Of a stretch of 64,000 nucleotides of DNA, positions 22,134 through 32,979 are shown in pieces. Position 1 is the first letter of the stretch, and each line of letters starts with the position of its first letter. The DNA is from Amblyomma americanum (Eukaryota; Arthropoda; Arachnida; Ixodida; Ixodidae), in the NCBI RefSeq assembly GCF_052857255.1, contig NC_135505.1, positions 24,452,269-24,516,268 of the forward strand, written 5' to 3'. A program made the position numbers and the translations under genes. Under the pieces are notes generated by a model. The model was not told where the DNA came from, made no database searches, and was given only the letters and a program-made list of their open reading frames with translations.

Positions 22134-22745
22134 TGAGTTTACAGGAACTCAATTTCCTAATGTATTTTGTAGCCTCGACTTCTGGTTTTTTGGAAAATAG
22201 GTTTATTGCTGTCAAAGGTGATATTCCCGCTTTTCATCAAACCTTGCAAAATTACCTGATGTTCATGATAACTGGTTAGTAAGAATTCATCTGTCCCTCG
22301 ATGTGAAGAAATGCGCATTGTCAGCATTTGCGGTTTCTTATCCTGTAAATATCTGCCTGGTCTATAGAAATAACATATTTCCTCAAGTTCGGACAGTGCG
22401 GTATCTCGGAATAATATACGTGACACTACTCTATCCTGGCGGCCACACATTCAGCAAATTTCTGCAAAACGGGTCCAGGCCATTGGCATCCTGCGCCGGC
22501 TTCGTAGTGCTTGGTCAGACATGAGAAGGCATACACTTCTGATGATTTATAAAATGTGCGTCCATCCAACTTTGGAGTTCGGCTGTGGTTTATTCTCAGA
22601 GCTCCTGCCTATAAACTTAGCCCTTTTCTCTTTGGAGCGTGAGGCGTTGCGCCTCTATCTGGGGCTACCCAAATATTTATTATTATCATCTTCATTAGTT
22701 TACATACTGCAGCTCCTATGGGGTGCTATTGAAGAAGTGGGGTTA
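22134..22745 (+). mobile_element. Host LINE, RT C-terminal part (after LTR element)
   Basis: Continues the LINE interrupted at 14500. Across the removed insertion the frame reads on without shift (LLSLQELNFLMY after the junction). Later blocks in two frames: DVKKCALSAFAVSYPV, VRTVRYLGIIY near 22300-22420, then MRRHTLLMIYKMCVHPTLEF at 22521 and ALRLYLGLPKYLL near 22650. These are the RT thumb and following helical region of RNase H-type LINEs. Frameshifted. Confidence 0.8.
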
Positions 22746-23420
22746 ACAATTTGTGAAAAAAACAGCAATGTACAACACAAACACATAAAGGTTACAGCTA
22801 ACATGTTTGAATACACAACGCGAACAATGTGATACGCTCTACAATAAATTGAAGCAATGCACATTGAACACCACACAACGAAAACATCATATGGCACCGA
22901 TAACTGTTCAAAATGAATTTAATGGAAGATACCGCGTTGTGACAAAAATTAAATTCCAATGTTCAATAGTACGAGGAAAAAAGCTGAGTTTGAAATTATT
23001 AGTACGGGCAAAGTATGGCTTAACTTTAAGGCTGTGATGACTCTTCGTTAATCGCAAAATATCAGCGGTAATATAGACATTAGATGTGACATGATAAAGT
23101 GAATTGACGATGCAGTGCAAGAACTTCAGTGAATCCACCTCACGGCGAATGGACAAAGAGGTTAGATTCAAAGCGGAAACGAAGGTGATAAATAGCGATC
23201 ATACCGACGACATATGAACCTTAAGGCTTTCCTTTGGATGGTATCGATTTTATCAATTTCACATTGTTTGTGAAGATTCCAGACTGGAGACGTCTATTCA
23301 TTACGGGACGAATTAAGATTTGTACAATAATAGCTTAGTTTCTTTGGTGCATTAGTTAACGTTCTGCTCAAATACCCAAGTGTTCGTCGCCAATGCTGAT
23401 CTCCACCTTTAGGCAAGAAT
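22746..23420 (-). mobile_element. CR1/L2-like LINE fragment inserted in the host LINE
   Basis: On the minus strand 23400-22908 reads LGYLSRTLTNAPKKLSYYC, QCEIDKIDTIQRKALRFICR, then LSIRREVDSLKFLHCIVNSL and a FKLSFFPRTIEHWN terminal block. These are the C-terminal blocks of CR1/L2 ORF2. It separates the RT and RNase H parts of the + strand LINE. Borders are approximate and no target duplication was fixed. Confidence 0.7.
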
Positions 23421-23454
23421 CGCATCTTTATCAGGTAGGTTTCGTCTTATAACA

Positions 23455-24850
23455 ATTCAAATATTTTTTAAAATTGTGCGACTCAACTCCTCACGCCTTC
23501 AGTCTAATAATACCTTGTCAACCTGCAGTTTTTTTTATTGCTGCCAGGTCTCGTTTGCGTACTCTACACAACTTTCGCGCATTCCCTCTTTTGTCCGTTA
23601 AACATTCATTTCACAGATGTCCGCCAAATGTATAACTCACCTTCTGTCTAGATTGATTTTGATGACATTTTTCCATAGAGTGCACAGCTGTAGCACTTTC
23701 CTCTTCGTCAGGGTTTATCGCAGGACCGCCTAAAGTCCTTTCCCTCTCATATTCTTATTGCTGCCGATTTCTTGCAGGATTGCAAAAAGGCAGGTGTGGG
23801 AATTTTTTCACCTTCACTGTATTGGTATTTTCTCTCCGTCTTTCTGACTTCACTCCAATTTATCTGGCTGAATTATTAGCAGTAATCTGAGCCTTACAAA
23901 AATTAGAAACCACAGTTACCCAGGTCGTGGCTGTGACGGACTCTGTCCGTTTGCTCTTCATTATGCTCACCCACTGAGTCTCGGGCATTACGCCTCTTTA
24001 AGTTCCTGATCCCGCTCCATCTAAATTCGGTACGGTTACCTTCTGTGCCGGGGTACATGGATTTTCACTTCAATGAGGTTTCAGATTCCTTAGCAAGAGC
24101 CTCTCTCTGCGGCCCTATTATTGCTGTCCTGCCAACCTGTTCATATAAAGCTGCGATGAGGTTTCGCAGCTACACAATATTTCAGGAATATGCTGTTTCG
24201 GCTCTTACATCATCTCCCGAATATCAGCATCTTCTGCATCCTTGGAGTAGCAAAGACTGGCGCTCGCGCAGACTAGAGGTCTCTTTCACGCGTTTGCATT
24301 TGTGGCTTCCCCTTCTAAAATTCCACCTTCGCAGATCTGGCCTGGCGGCTTCCCCATTGTCCCCTTTTTGTGCTGAACCTGAGACAATAGATCACTTCCT
24401 GCTGTTTTGCCGCCGCTTCTATCATTTGAGGAGGCGCGTTTTGCAAATTCCGCTTCATCAGCTGGTTTTTCCTGTGTCCTCCGCGGTTATCCTTTCCACT
24501 GGCGCTTTTTTGCTTGGACAAAGCTACATGAGTGCGCGCTCTTCTGTGCAAAATTTCCTTCAAGAAAGGCAGCGACGCCTATTCCATTTTTTTCTCCCGC
24601 TCTCAGTGAGTACGAAATTGAAACATTTAAGGCATTGTATACTATTATGCACATCAAGCCATTCTCCCGTCTTCGATCTCCAAATTAACAGGACCCCTGT
24701 CTTTGTTTCTTCCAATCTATCAGCCTATATACAATTACAAATCCTTTTCCTGTCCAAACTTTCCTGTTCCCAGAAATTAGCCACCAGTGTCTTGGCCACC
24801 GCCCCGTAATGACCATGTGCCATCATTATTTGAGGCCAACCAACCAGCCA
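23455..24850 (+). mobile_element. Host LINE, RNase H and C-terminal region
   Basis: RNase H in drifting frames: ADFLQDCKKAGVGIFSPSL near 23770-23825, IYLAELLAV near 23855, QVVAVTDSVRLLF near 23920, and GYMDFHFNEVSDSLARASL at 24050 with the last catalytic Asp. A long open C-terminal region follows to 24809. The copy ends near 24850 with AACCAACCAACC-like repeats (GAGGCCAACCAACCAGCC). Confidence 0.75.
24045..24809 (+). CDS. LINE ORF2 C-terminal region (RNase H end, Cys/His knuckle)
   Basis: A 254-residue open frame, the longest clean stretch of the host LINE. It starts inside RNase H (FNEVSDSLARASLCG) and runs through WSSKDWRSRRLEVSFTRLHL to a knuckle SPFCAEPETIDHFLLFC near 24370-24420, then to a basic C-terminus. 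It is not an independent gene; the ATG lies within RNase H. The related minus fragment at 12300-13135 has the same knuckle. Confidence 0.65.
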   Translation: MPGYMDFHFNEVSDSLARASLCGPIIAVLPTCSYKAAMRFRSYTIFQEYAVSALTSSPEYQHLLHPWSSKDWRSRRLEVSFTRLHLWLPLLKFHLRRSGLAASPLSPFCAEPETIDHFLLFCRRFYHLRRRVLQIPLHQLVFPVSSAVILSTGAFLLGQSYMSARSSVQNFLQERQRRLFHFFLPLSVSTKLKHLRHCILLCTSSHSPVFDLQINRTPVFVSSNLSAYIQLQILFLSKLSCSQKLATSVLATAP

Positions 24851-25399
24851 ACGCTGACGATGTTCTCCGGCAAGGATCAATCAGGCCTGGATCGAGGTAC
24901 TTCTACGGCGTCCGCAAGCAGTAATATTTAATGTACAGTCCTTCCCCGTCTTTCTGCGGTTAAGCTCTCCTTTAATTCTGTGGTTCTGCGCACATTCACT
25001 GTTCACACATTCACACTGTTCACTCCTACCGCGCTCAAGACATTCGAGGAGCTCTGCGTTCTGTCATCGACTTCAGTGATAGTAGTTCCGTTGGACAATT
25101 TCAAAAGTGTCTTGCGTGAATGGTCAACTGCAAGTAAGCGATAGCAAAGGCAAAACTCGGTAGTACCGGATAATTAAAGTCAGAGACCATCGGTGCATCA
25201 TAACTGACCCGGAGCCGAAGGTAGTCTGGATGAATCTCCTCTGGCTTCGAGCACGTCTTGAGGATTGTACCCTCGAGACGTCCTACGTTCTTGCGGAACA
25301 GCGACATCACTTACGTTTGGAAACTAGAAAGTCATTGAAATGTTGCAGATGCGGACAATGAATCGAGATATTGTGTTGAGGCTGGCTGATTGAGTCATA
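24851..25399. other. No feature recognised
   Basis: Unassigned sequence between LINE fragments; short frames only. Confidence 0.4.
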
Positions 25400-25745
25400 G
25401 TCAATGCTGTTCCCCATCTTTCGACTGTGTCAGGAATTCTCTGTCTCGTTTCAATTCCCGGATGACCGCCCTTTTGTCTACGATGCCTCAAGGTAGGTCA
25501 TATCCGCCGTCACTGCCGTACTCCGCGCTGTGATAACTGCCAACGTTTTGGCTACTATACTGAAGAGTGCGCTGTTGTCTATGCGGACAAGCTGTGCAGT
25601 GGGCTCCATCTATGCGCGGATTAAGCCCTACAGGAGCATTTCAAACATGTTACTGACGCACTGTGTGCGACTGGCGGCCAGTCAGAAGCAGAACCTATTA
25701 GATCTAGCTGTTGATGTTTCGTCGAGAGACGCAAACGCAGTTTAA
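25400..25745 (+). pseudogene. Possible LINE ORF1 / gag zinc-knuckle fragment
   Basis: One frame reads CDNCQRFGYYTEECAVVYAD followed by KLCSGLHLCAD and, after a stop, ALQEHFKHVTDALCATGG. A CxxCxRFGxxTxxC knuckle followed by further Cys pairs is the pattern of LINE ORF1 or gag nucleic-acid-binding regions. The His of the first knuckle is Tyr. The parent family is not known. Confidence 0.4.
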
Positions 25746-25860
25746 AGTATCGCGCGTGCTGCAGACGTGATTTTTGCATGTCAGAAGCGCAGCTCGCCCT
25801 GTCGCAGAGTTTTTCGCGGATTCTCCTGCGTCGGAATCGTCTCTCCCGTTCAGTCCTCAA

Positions 25861-26074
25861 CAGATCTCTCTAGAGCACCCGAACACCGTGCCGTCTGCGC
25901 TCCACAGCGCACAGAGAGACGTCTAGCGGCAGCGCCTGGTTCGAGGTAGCGCATGTCAGATGCTGAAACGACACTCAAAGCTGCGGAATCTCAAAAGAGG
26001 CGCTGCCGCTAGACATCGCTCTGCGGGCTGCAGAGCACAGACACCAATGAATTCGAGCACTCTAGACAGGTCTG
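25861..26074. repeat. Foldback repeat, ~77-bp arms
   Basis: The left arm 25861-25937 and right arm 25998-26074 are inverted copies with moderate mismatch. The inner 16-17 nt are identical (GTCTAGCGGCAGCGCCT and its complement) around a ~60 nt loop. The right arm lies where integrase homology of Gypsy-3 stops, so this is probably a small non-autonomous foldback or MITE that inserted there. Confidence 0.6.
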
Positions 26075-26089
26075 TGTAACGATCCGTTG

Positions 26090-26600
26090 TAACAATGCAA
26101 GGGCAGCCGAAGCGCGAAACCCGTGTTGAAACAAAGGCTTTCGCAAATGTTTCCGCGATAATGTACGGAATGGGCATAAATTCGGGCCAACAGGTGAAGC
26201 GATCAATCATTTTCAAAATGTACCGACACTCGTGAAAGAGAGGAAGCGGTGCAGCCAAGTAGATGGACATGGTCAAAGTGGCAGCCAGTTGGCAGGAAAG
26301 ACTGGGTAGGAGTCTTCGTGTGGCGGGTCACTTTGGCGGTCTGGCAAGCAATGCACGAGCGGGCTCACTGCCAGAAATTAGTGTCCTTACTCGGCCAGAC
26401 GTACCAATGGGTAACTAGGCGCCGCGTGACTCGTATGCTGGGATGACAGATATGCCAAGAACTCAGGGGAAAACCGTCCGACGTAAGGGAGCCGGAATGA
26501 AAGGGCAAGGTGAGGCGTTGACGTGTAGCACCAGATCTATCCGGGCACAAACGCATGAGGCACCCTCTGCTGCCGGAGGTGGCGAGAGTGGTCACGCAGG
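26090..26600 (-). pseudogene. Gypsy-3 integrase
   Basis: Pieces in two frames: SWHICHPSIRVTRRLVTHWY (zinc-binding region), ARSCIACQTAKVTRHTK, HIYLAAPLPLFHECRYILKM, MIDRFTCWPEFMPIP and VSRFGCPCIVTTDR, with the second catalytic Asp at the end. The DDE Glu region is missing because homology ends near 26090. Confidence 0.75.
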
Positions 26601-26973
26601 GATTGTAGCTCAGGGTCCTCTAGCTGCGTCCGGGCGTGTTTCTCCCAGTCCACAGTAGACAGAGAAGTGCCAGCGGAGAAGTGCCTTTGATGCGGCGAAC
26701 ATCCATGTGAACTCCGGATGCGCAACAATTCTGGACAAGCGTGTTTTTGAGCCAGAAACATTTTACGAACCTAATTTTTTCATATAACGTAACATTCCTG
26801 TATAAAAATCAACACATCCGCCGACCACCCAACAGCAGAACTATTAGCGTTTTTTCTGTCGCCAGAAGCGTACCCCATTCGGTTTTTAGGCCAGTGTTAG
26901 CTGCTCGATGCCATCGATGGAAAAATGCTAAAATTTAAATTTTTTGACTCCTCAGAAGAATGGACCATTACCG

Positions 26974-27156
26974 TTAATACTTCCATAAGAGCATATCACA
27001 GCTTTTCAACATTCGAAAATTTTGTACGAGAATGTTGGACATGGATATATAGGCAAGGCGATGGAGTTCTCGGGCGACATACTTTGAAGAGTTTGTATTG
27101 AACACATGAGCCAGAGGCTTATTATCCGTCAGAACGCTAAATTGCTGGCCATCCAT
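26974..27156 (-). pseudogene. Gypsy-3 RNase H, C-terminal half
   Basis: A short frame with MDGQQFSVLTDNKPLAHVFN and ARELHRLAYIS. The TDNKP block carries a conserved RNase H Asp. The N-terminal half (MADASSVAIAAVLQQ) is in the preceding RT frame. Confidence 0.75.
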
Positions 27157-27225
27157 GAAATGTCAGAAGTTCAAGATGGTGGAGTAGATAACAAGCCGCT
27201 CACGGCCAAAAACGCTGCAGCTGGT

Positions 27226-27963
27226 CTAAGCAGGTTGGAGCTTCCGAGTGCAGAATCCCAGTGGGTGCCACTCGGAGTCGATTTTCTGCTGGAGAACAGC
27301 GGCGATGGCCACGCTGGAAGCATCCGCCATTTTGTGAGTGGGCGCGCCAATCCTCGGATGAATAAGAGCCAAATCTGAAGCGGCATGAATAGCAGCCGTG
27401 AAAGCAGATTGGGCCTCGGGTGACCAGGAAAGCGTGGATGAGGAGCTCTTGGTTTTGCGAAGAATGTTGGTCAGGGGGTGCAGAAGCTCGGCGTAGCGTG
27501 GAATAAAAAGCCGTGAAAAAAGCACGAGGCCTAGGAACTCCCGCAGCTTGCGCAGGGTAGTGGGTATTGGGAAGTCTTTCACGATCTTGACATAGAAAAC
27601 TGACGGAAGAATTCTCAGCGCCGAGATGTGGTGGCTCAAAAACTCGAGCTCCTGAGGCCCGAAGACACATTTCTGAGCATTGACTACCAGGCCAAATTGT
27701 TGAAGACGAACAAAGAGTTCCCGGAGATCACGCTCGTGGTCTTTTGGTGTGCGACTCGCGAAGAGGATGTCATCAATGTAGGTAAATGCAGCCACGAGCC
27801 CACGCGTCACCTCGGCAATAAATCGTTGCACAGTCTGAGCTGCGTTGCGGAGCTCAAAATGCATGCGCACGTACACAAGCAGGCCCAATAGTGCAGTGAT
27901 GACCGTCATAGGTATATCAGCAGGCTCGACGGGGGTTTGGTAATACGCTTTGAAAAGGTCCAC
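27226..27963 (-). pseudogene. Gypsy-3 reverse transcriptase palm to RNase H
   Basis: A 245-residue frame, the best-kept part of Gypsy-3. It contains DLFKAYYQTPVEPADIPMTV, RMHFELRNAAQTVQRFI, FTYIDDILFAS with an intact YIDD, KCVFGPQELEFLSHH, REFLGLVLFSRLFIPRYAEL and the start of RNase H, HKMADASSVAIAAVLQQ, with Asp kept. The N-terminal RT part lies in another frame at 28170-27970 (WRPCGDYRALNPHMVHDTIP). Confidence 0.85.
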
Positions 27964-28238
27964 TTTGCAAAAGATATTGTATAGTTCCTGCTGGTGCTGA
28001 AATGCTGGATATGGGGAAGGGAATAGTATCGTGGACCATGTGAGGATTCAGAGCCCGGTAGTCTCCGCACGGCCGCCAGTGTCCTAGTTCTTTCCTGGGC
28101 ACCAGATAGAGTCGTGGGGCCCAAGTGCTGGACGAAGACCCAGCTAGAGCATGCGCTAAAATTCCCTTTTAGTGATTGCGAGACAATCACCGATGAGACG
28201 GAGTGGTCGTGCCGGGACGTGTGGGCCACGCGTAACAA
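27906..28238 (-). pseudogene. Gypsy-3 reverse transcriptase, N-terminal part
   Basis: Overlapping minus frames hold SSSSTWAPRLYLVPRKELGH, WRPCGDYRALNPHMVHDTIP and PISSISAPAGT. This is the fingers region of the RT; a frameshift joins it to the palm frame at 27963. Confidence 0.65.
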
Positions 28239-28582
28239 TGCGGATGGTTAGCAGTACTTGGGTGACTGGTTTAGATTGCAAGGCTTCGCGACCTCCAGGA
28301 AGTCTTCCACGATCTTGGCGCACAGGCATAGCGGAAGCAGCGCGCTTATGCCAGTGGGAGCGTCAGCCAAGATAACGCAAGCGATGTAAAGGCGCGTCTT
28401 GCTGTCAATGAGGCGGTAGTGGCGCATGCTGACGTCGAGGTCGAAATCGTTCAGAAAGTCGGAGTCTAGGATGGGCTGATATTATTTTTAGAAAGGGCCC
28501 ACAGTAGAAGAAAGTTCAATTAACAAAGCACGTTGTGGGGCTAGTTGGTGAAGCATGGTTTATGTAGCGCTGAAAAACTTCT

Positions 28583-28906
28583 TCAAGATGGACTAATAGA
28601 CGTCGAATACGATGAAGACTCATGGAAAAGTGCGCAGCAGGCCAATGTCGAGACTGAGGAACCGCAGGCGATACCTGTCGATGGAGGAAGACTTCGCCGC
28701 AAGAGGGGAGGTTCATTTGAATTTGCAGCACGGTCTGACTTTGAAGCCGGCAGTACACTGACCTCAACACCCGCGTCGACGAGGAAGCGCAGGCCGGAAA
28801 TGCGGTCCAAGACTAAAAAAAGGCAGTCGGGTTGAAAGGCCAGGTCACATGCCGCCGTCCGTGATCTCGCATTGCGTTTACCGATCCAGTGCATGAGGAA
28901 GTGCAC
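28583..28906 (-). pseudogene. Gypsy-3 aspartic protease
   Basis: LDRISGLRFLVDAGVEVSVL is a retropepsin N-terminal block with D-A-G in place of D-T-G (the Asp is kept, the Thr is Ala). Upstream ARSRTAACDLA and downstream PASKSDRAAN fit the usual Gypsy layout. Activity is doubtful. Confidence 0.65.
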
Positions 28907-29735
28907 CGGAAGTGCACGGTGCTCGAAAGTGCAATAATACCAGCACGTAGCGGAGGTGGGAGGCCGGCGGGAGCCAGGGTCGCTCGTTGAAGCACAACCG
29001 CGCCTGGACGTGGGAAGGAACCACTCTCGCCATGAGAAGACGTCCGCAGGGAGTGGATGGAAGTGGTGAGCTGGTCGATCCGGGCCTCTAACAAGGACAT
29101 GCCAGAGGACTCTGGTGTGGATGTGAGGGCGGCGACAGAAGTAAAATGCGCGTCGTGGACTCGATCAACTAACTGGGCGAAGCGATCGAGGGTCACGTCC
29201 CCTGCAGAAGCCTGGACGAGGCAGGTGGTCTGCGGCAAACACTGCAGGATAAGCTCCCTCAGCAACGAATTTCTTGAGTCGACGTTGCTTTCTCCCAGGA
29301 GCTACCGAATACTAATGAGCAACATGAAGGGGCGGCGATCTCGTAGCTCTTCATCGGTAAGCAGGTGCTAAAAGCGCACGCTCTCGGACACTGCGGTATG
29401 GTCCAGGATGCTCTGCATGAGGCGCTAGAATAGGGCATCGCTCAATGGTCCAGAGATGACGTCAGCGACGTCTTCAGCCACCTCAGCAGACCGGCTAGAA
29501 AGTAGGTTGAGAAACCGGGAAGCCTGCGAAGTGACGCGATGGAGATGGAAAAGGGCCTCCACCTAGGTTAACCACACATTTGGAGTCTTCGCCAGAACGA
29601 TGGCAGGCGGGCCTTAACTGCTGCAACGCACCGTGTGCACGAGGTAGCGTGAGGTAAGGTGTCTGTGGTCGGTTGTTTCTCTCTCCGGAGTCACCACTGT
29701 CGAAGAAGCGCGGGGTTGCAGCCGTGTGCAAAAAC
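28813..29735 (-). pseudogene. Gypsy-3 gag
   Basis: From about 29735: LVEALFHLHRVTSQASRFLN, SAEVAEDVADVISGPLSDAL, then with stops LLTDEELRDRRPF and frame 29265-28813 with LRELILQCLPQTTCLVQASA. This is the helical capsid pattern of arthropod Gypsy gag proteins. The C-terminal Cys-rich part is degraded. Confidence 0.65.
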
Positions 29736-30474
29736 TAGAGGTGCAATATAGCAAGCTTCTAGGACGAAAATGCCCGTGCCCGACTTACGCCCAAGCCAGG
29801 GTTAAAGGCGTGCCAGGTGTGCACACCAGGCAGGTTTGCGACAAACCGGTGGGCAAGTGGGCCGCCTGCCAGAGAGAAGCCTTCAGTGATGTAGGTGTGT
29901 AAGCCCGAAATCGGAAAATGCGCCTAATAGTGGTAACACACTAATAACAGGGGGCAATTTCCTTCCCTCCGCTTATCCGCCTCTAAACCGCAGAAGGTAG
30001 CAGGCGGCTCGAGTCTTTGCCGCCCATGACCGGGGACCAGTTTATACAACTCTACACCGCCGGACGACGACAGACAGTTTTAGTGAGCTAGCACTAGTGC
30101 CCGCACTCACCGATTACGCCGATGTGATCCATCTGCTAGGCTGAAGAGCAGGGTGGCTGAGCGCCACCCGTCGGGGTTGCAGGTGGGTGCACCTAGGTCC
30201 CTTCCCCATGTGACATCATTACGATCTACCCACCGGACTGTTAGCAAACTGACCACCGTAACATGTGGCAGTACAACTGATTAGTCGCGATCGGTTGCTC
30301 GGGAAGAGCAAGCTGGGTCGCAAGCCTCACCGGTGACAGTACCTGCCTTCATAGTGCAATAGCACATCAGTTAACCGCTGACACTGTGCCAGGAGTGGTA
30401 TGAAAACTCCCAGTGATCGCGGATGTAAAGTATATAATTACACTGCTAACACAGCGGCCAGTTATTTGATCATA
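29736..30474. other. No feature recognised
   Basis: GC-balanced sequence upstream of Gypsy-3 gag. It might include leader or LTR of that element, but no second copy is present for comparison. Confidence 0.35.
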
Positions 30475-30631
30475 TTTGGAAACGTATGCGCTACTTAGGA
30501 ACAGAACACAACAAGATGACAAATGTTACACGACGTAAGCGCAACCTGTGTCGCTTGCGATTGCGGCATTGCACTGGTGTCGTTCATGACTTTGTCCTCT
30601 TGTGTTTCTAAGTAGCGCATACGTTTCCAAA
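30475..30631. mobile_element. MITE-like foldback with 24-bp perfect inverted ends
   Basis: The first 24 nt (30475-30498, starting TTTGGAAACGTATGCGCTAC) are perfectly inverted at 30608-30631. Inside, a looser inverted match continues (AACACAACAAGATGACAAA against TTTGTCCTCTTGTGTTTC), so arms are near 40 bp in a 157-bp unit. No coding capacity. A target duplication was not clear. Confidence 0.6.
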
Positions 30632-30851
30632 AAATACAGAAGAAGCGATTCCCCATGTATGGGCATTAACGCTATCGCTTCGTACCCTTGAGTCGGTGCT
30701 TAAGTGGCCGCTCATGTTTTAGTGCGCTGCCACTAAAGAGCCCACCAATCGATTACGCCAGTAATCAGCATACACTAAGCATAACTAGTGGTAGCGCATC
30801 TATATATGTCGCATTTCGCGTAACCAACAGAAATTATCTGTCATCTTTTCT

Positions 30852-30965
30852 TACCAGCCACCACGGTGGCTCAGTTGTTACAACGCTCGTCTGCTTTCCC
30901 GAAAGAGGTGAGTTCGATCCCGGCCGCGGCGGTCGCATTTCGATGGAGGCGAAATACTAGAGGCC
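30852..30965 (+). mobile_element. tRNA-derived SINE subtype B, left half
   Basis: Head with box A-like GGTGGCTCAGTTG and box B-like GAGTTCGATCC, then GGCCGCGGCGGTCGC and GAAATACTAGAGGCC. The match stops at about 30965 and resumes near 31611, so the SINE is split by an insertion. Confidence 0.75.
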
Positions 30966-31610
30966 TGTAGTCAGACAGGTTCTTGCTAACTCATCCACGC
31001 TCCTCCTGACGAAGCCAGACGACCACGGAATAAAAATATAGGAGAATTTATTTACATTATTTAACAATTGAGCCAACTTTGCAGACGTCAGGATCCACCA
31101 CCCGTCTGTCCTGTTCTCGTTCCTCTCTTCCCGGTCCTCCTTTCCAGCTTGCTCTCTCTCGCCCTTGCTTCCCCGTCGTTCCCTTCGGTCGGCTCCTTGT
31201 GAAGGCATCTTCACTGGTTCCTGGAATCCGACGGCCATTACGGGGGTGCCGCCTCTCCCAGACGCAAACCTTGGTTTTATCGGGCGACGCCCTGCTCCGG
31301 AGTATTTCGCAGGGGCCAGCATCTCGCCCCGGCCGTCAAACGTGTACCCGGCGCCAACTGTCGCCTCCTAGGCCAGTGCACGCGGCCGTTTCTTGGGCGC
31401 GCCGGATCGCCCGTGCGTACACGCACATAACTGCGGCGTCCTTGTGCCTGCCGTTCATCTTCGGGACTTTACCGTCCGCCAGGCGCCGGCCCCCCTTCAC
31501 GCCGCTCTGGGGTGTCTCCCATCCGTCTTCGCCCGAGTCGTGCGAACCTCCACAAAAACCACCGCTAGTTTCACTCGCGTCCGGGGCGAGTCAGCAGACA
31601 TGCCCGACAT
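30966..31610. other. ~645 bp insertion splitting a SINE, possible solo LTR
   Basis: Begins TGTAGTCAGACAGG and ends near GCCCGACA. It has AATAAA-like sites near 31030 and is pyrimidine-rich from 31090. A 232-residue plus frame (31079-31777) crosses out of the insertion and has no domain, so I do not treat it as a gene. Size, TG start and CA end suggest a solo LTR, but no target duplication was established. Confidence 0.4.
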
Positions 31611-31738
31611 CCGTGCACCCTGCGGTGTCAGTGCACGTTAAAAACCCCGGGTGCTCGCAATTTTGCAAGCCCTACGCTACCGCGTTCCGCATACGCCTGA
31701 GCCGCTTTGGCTCGTTAAACCTCACAAATCAAACCCTT
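31611..31738 (+). mobile_element. tRNA-derived SINE subtype B, right half
   Basis: Resumes with GGTGTCAGTGCACGTTAAAA, CCCCGGGTG, then GAGCCGCTTTGGCTCGTTAA and a CCTCACAAATCAAACC 3' end. Same SINE as 30852-30965. Confidence 0.65.
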
Positions 31739-32979
31739 TTTTATTTGTTGTTGGGGCTTTTATTTCTAACCAAATAGCAATCTGTAGTAATTCTGTCTGA
31801 GCGCAGGCTTCACCCTAGTTAAAGTTTGACGAGTTAAAGAATTTTGTTGACACAATGCAGTCGTCAGGAAATAAGTCAGCATATGTTCCAATGATTTGAT
31901 AATTTCCCGTCATACTCTGTCTGAACAGCAAATTTCAGCGAACGCCATCGTTCCTTTTTAAGTGATAATTAGCGTGCACGAAACATTTCATATGGCTAAT
32001 ATGCTTGTCACTTCAATACAACGCAAGCATTCATTGCCTAAGACAAATACTTTTCCGCTCCTGGCGCTCCTGTTTTTTCTAAACACTAAATATGCCCCGG
32101 GGAACACTCCACCTCACCTACAGAGTCACATAGGCGGGACAATATGCCCCAAAACAAGTCTGGGTTAAGCGTATGGAGCAGTCCGCCGAGCTCATCATTT
32201 TTACTCCAAGGCCTGACTAACGACTAGTTTCTTACACGTGACGGCAGCAAGAACTCGACTTTAGCCTTGTCGGTCTAAGAGCCTCACCGTTTGCCGCATG
32301 TTCACGGCCCCATAAAATTATTGCAGTTGAGCTATGCTCTATTAGAACCTCGTTCAAGCATCAACCTGCCTCGCCGATGTTGCATTTTCAGCAGGACACT
32401 GGGATCTGTTTTGCCACAACGACTTTGCACTGCTAAGACCGCGTTGTGCGATTCTTGCTGTAGGCACCTTTCTTTTGGACGCCACTGAAAGCGTAGCGCA
32501 TTCTTCCCGGTTTAATCTGTGCCACAGGCACGAACTGGGTGCAACATTGCGCGGTTCCTTTTTCGATGTGCTTAACCTTGCGAATAAAGGGAAATGTCAA
32601 GGTACTGGGTTCATGCAGGCAGTCAGTGATGCTCCGGTTATCTTGATCCTGGTTTTCACACCCTCATTATTGTCCTGTTCACCTAATTCAAGATTTTCCT
32701 AATAAATCGTACCCTTTCAAGGCTCAGGCTTTGCAGCATTACATTGTTCGATAAAAGCTGTGGGCAATGAAAAAATGAACATCAAAGCAGCCTCCTGCGT
32801 TCATTAGTGAGGGATTCTGGATTTTTTTGCATGTGTTAGCAATGAAACTGTTTTATACATTTCCGCTAATCTTTGCAGTGTCTGTTCATTCTTCAAATCT
32901 GCCGCCACGCCAATTTATCACTTTGTTTGCGACGCAAGACGCGACTAGATTTATCTCGATTAATAGCGGCCAGGCAGGG
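31739..32979. other. No feature recognised
   Basis: Anonymous DNA, slightly AT-rich; short frames without motifs. Confidence 0.4.

Larger units (their letters stand above)
26075..29735 (-). mobile_element. Ty3/Gypsy element (Gypsy-3), decayed, truncated in integrase
   Basis: Minus strand, usual Ty3 order: gag (29735-28810), protease (about 28830-28760), RT (28170-27440), RNase H (27320-26975), integrase (26600-26090). Integrase breaks off after ITTDR-like sequence at the foldback repeat. An AT-rich ~215 bp segment (about 26755-26970) interrupts between RNase H and integrase. No LTR was found at either end. Confidence 0.85.

Noticed and set aside
27200..27670. 156-residue minus frame overlapping Gypsy-3 RT
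   Set aside because: It is a shadow of the RT frame 27963-27226, which carries YIDD.
31079..31777. 232-residue plus-strand open frame
   Set aside because: It crosses the right border of an insertion into SINE sequence, is low-complexity (Ser/Pro/Arg) and shows no family motif.
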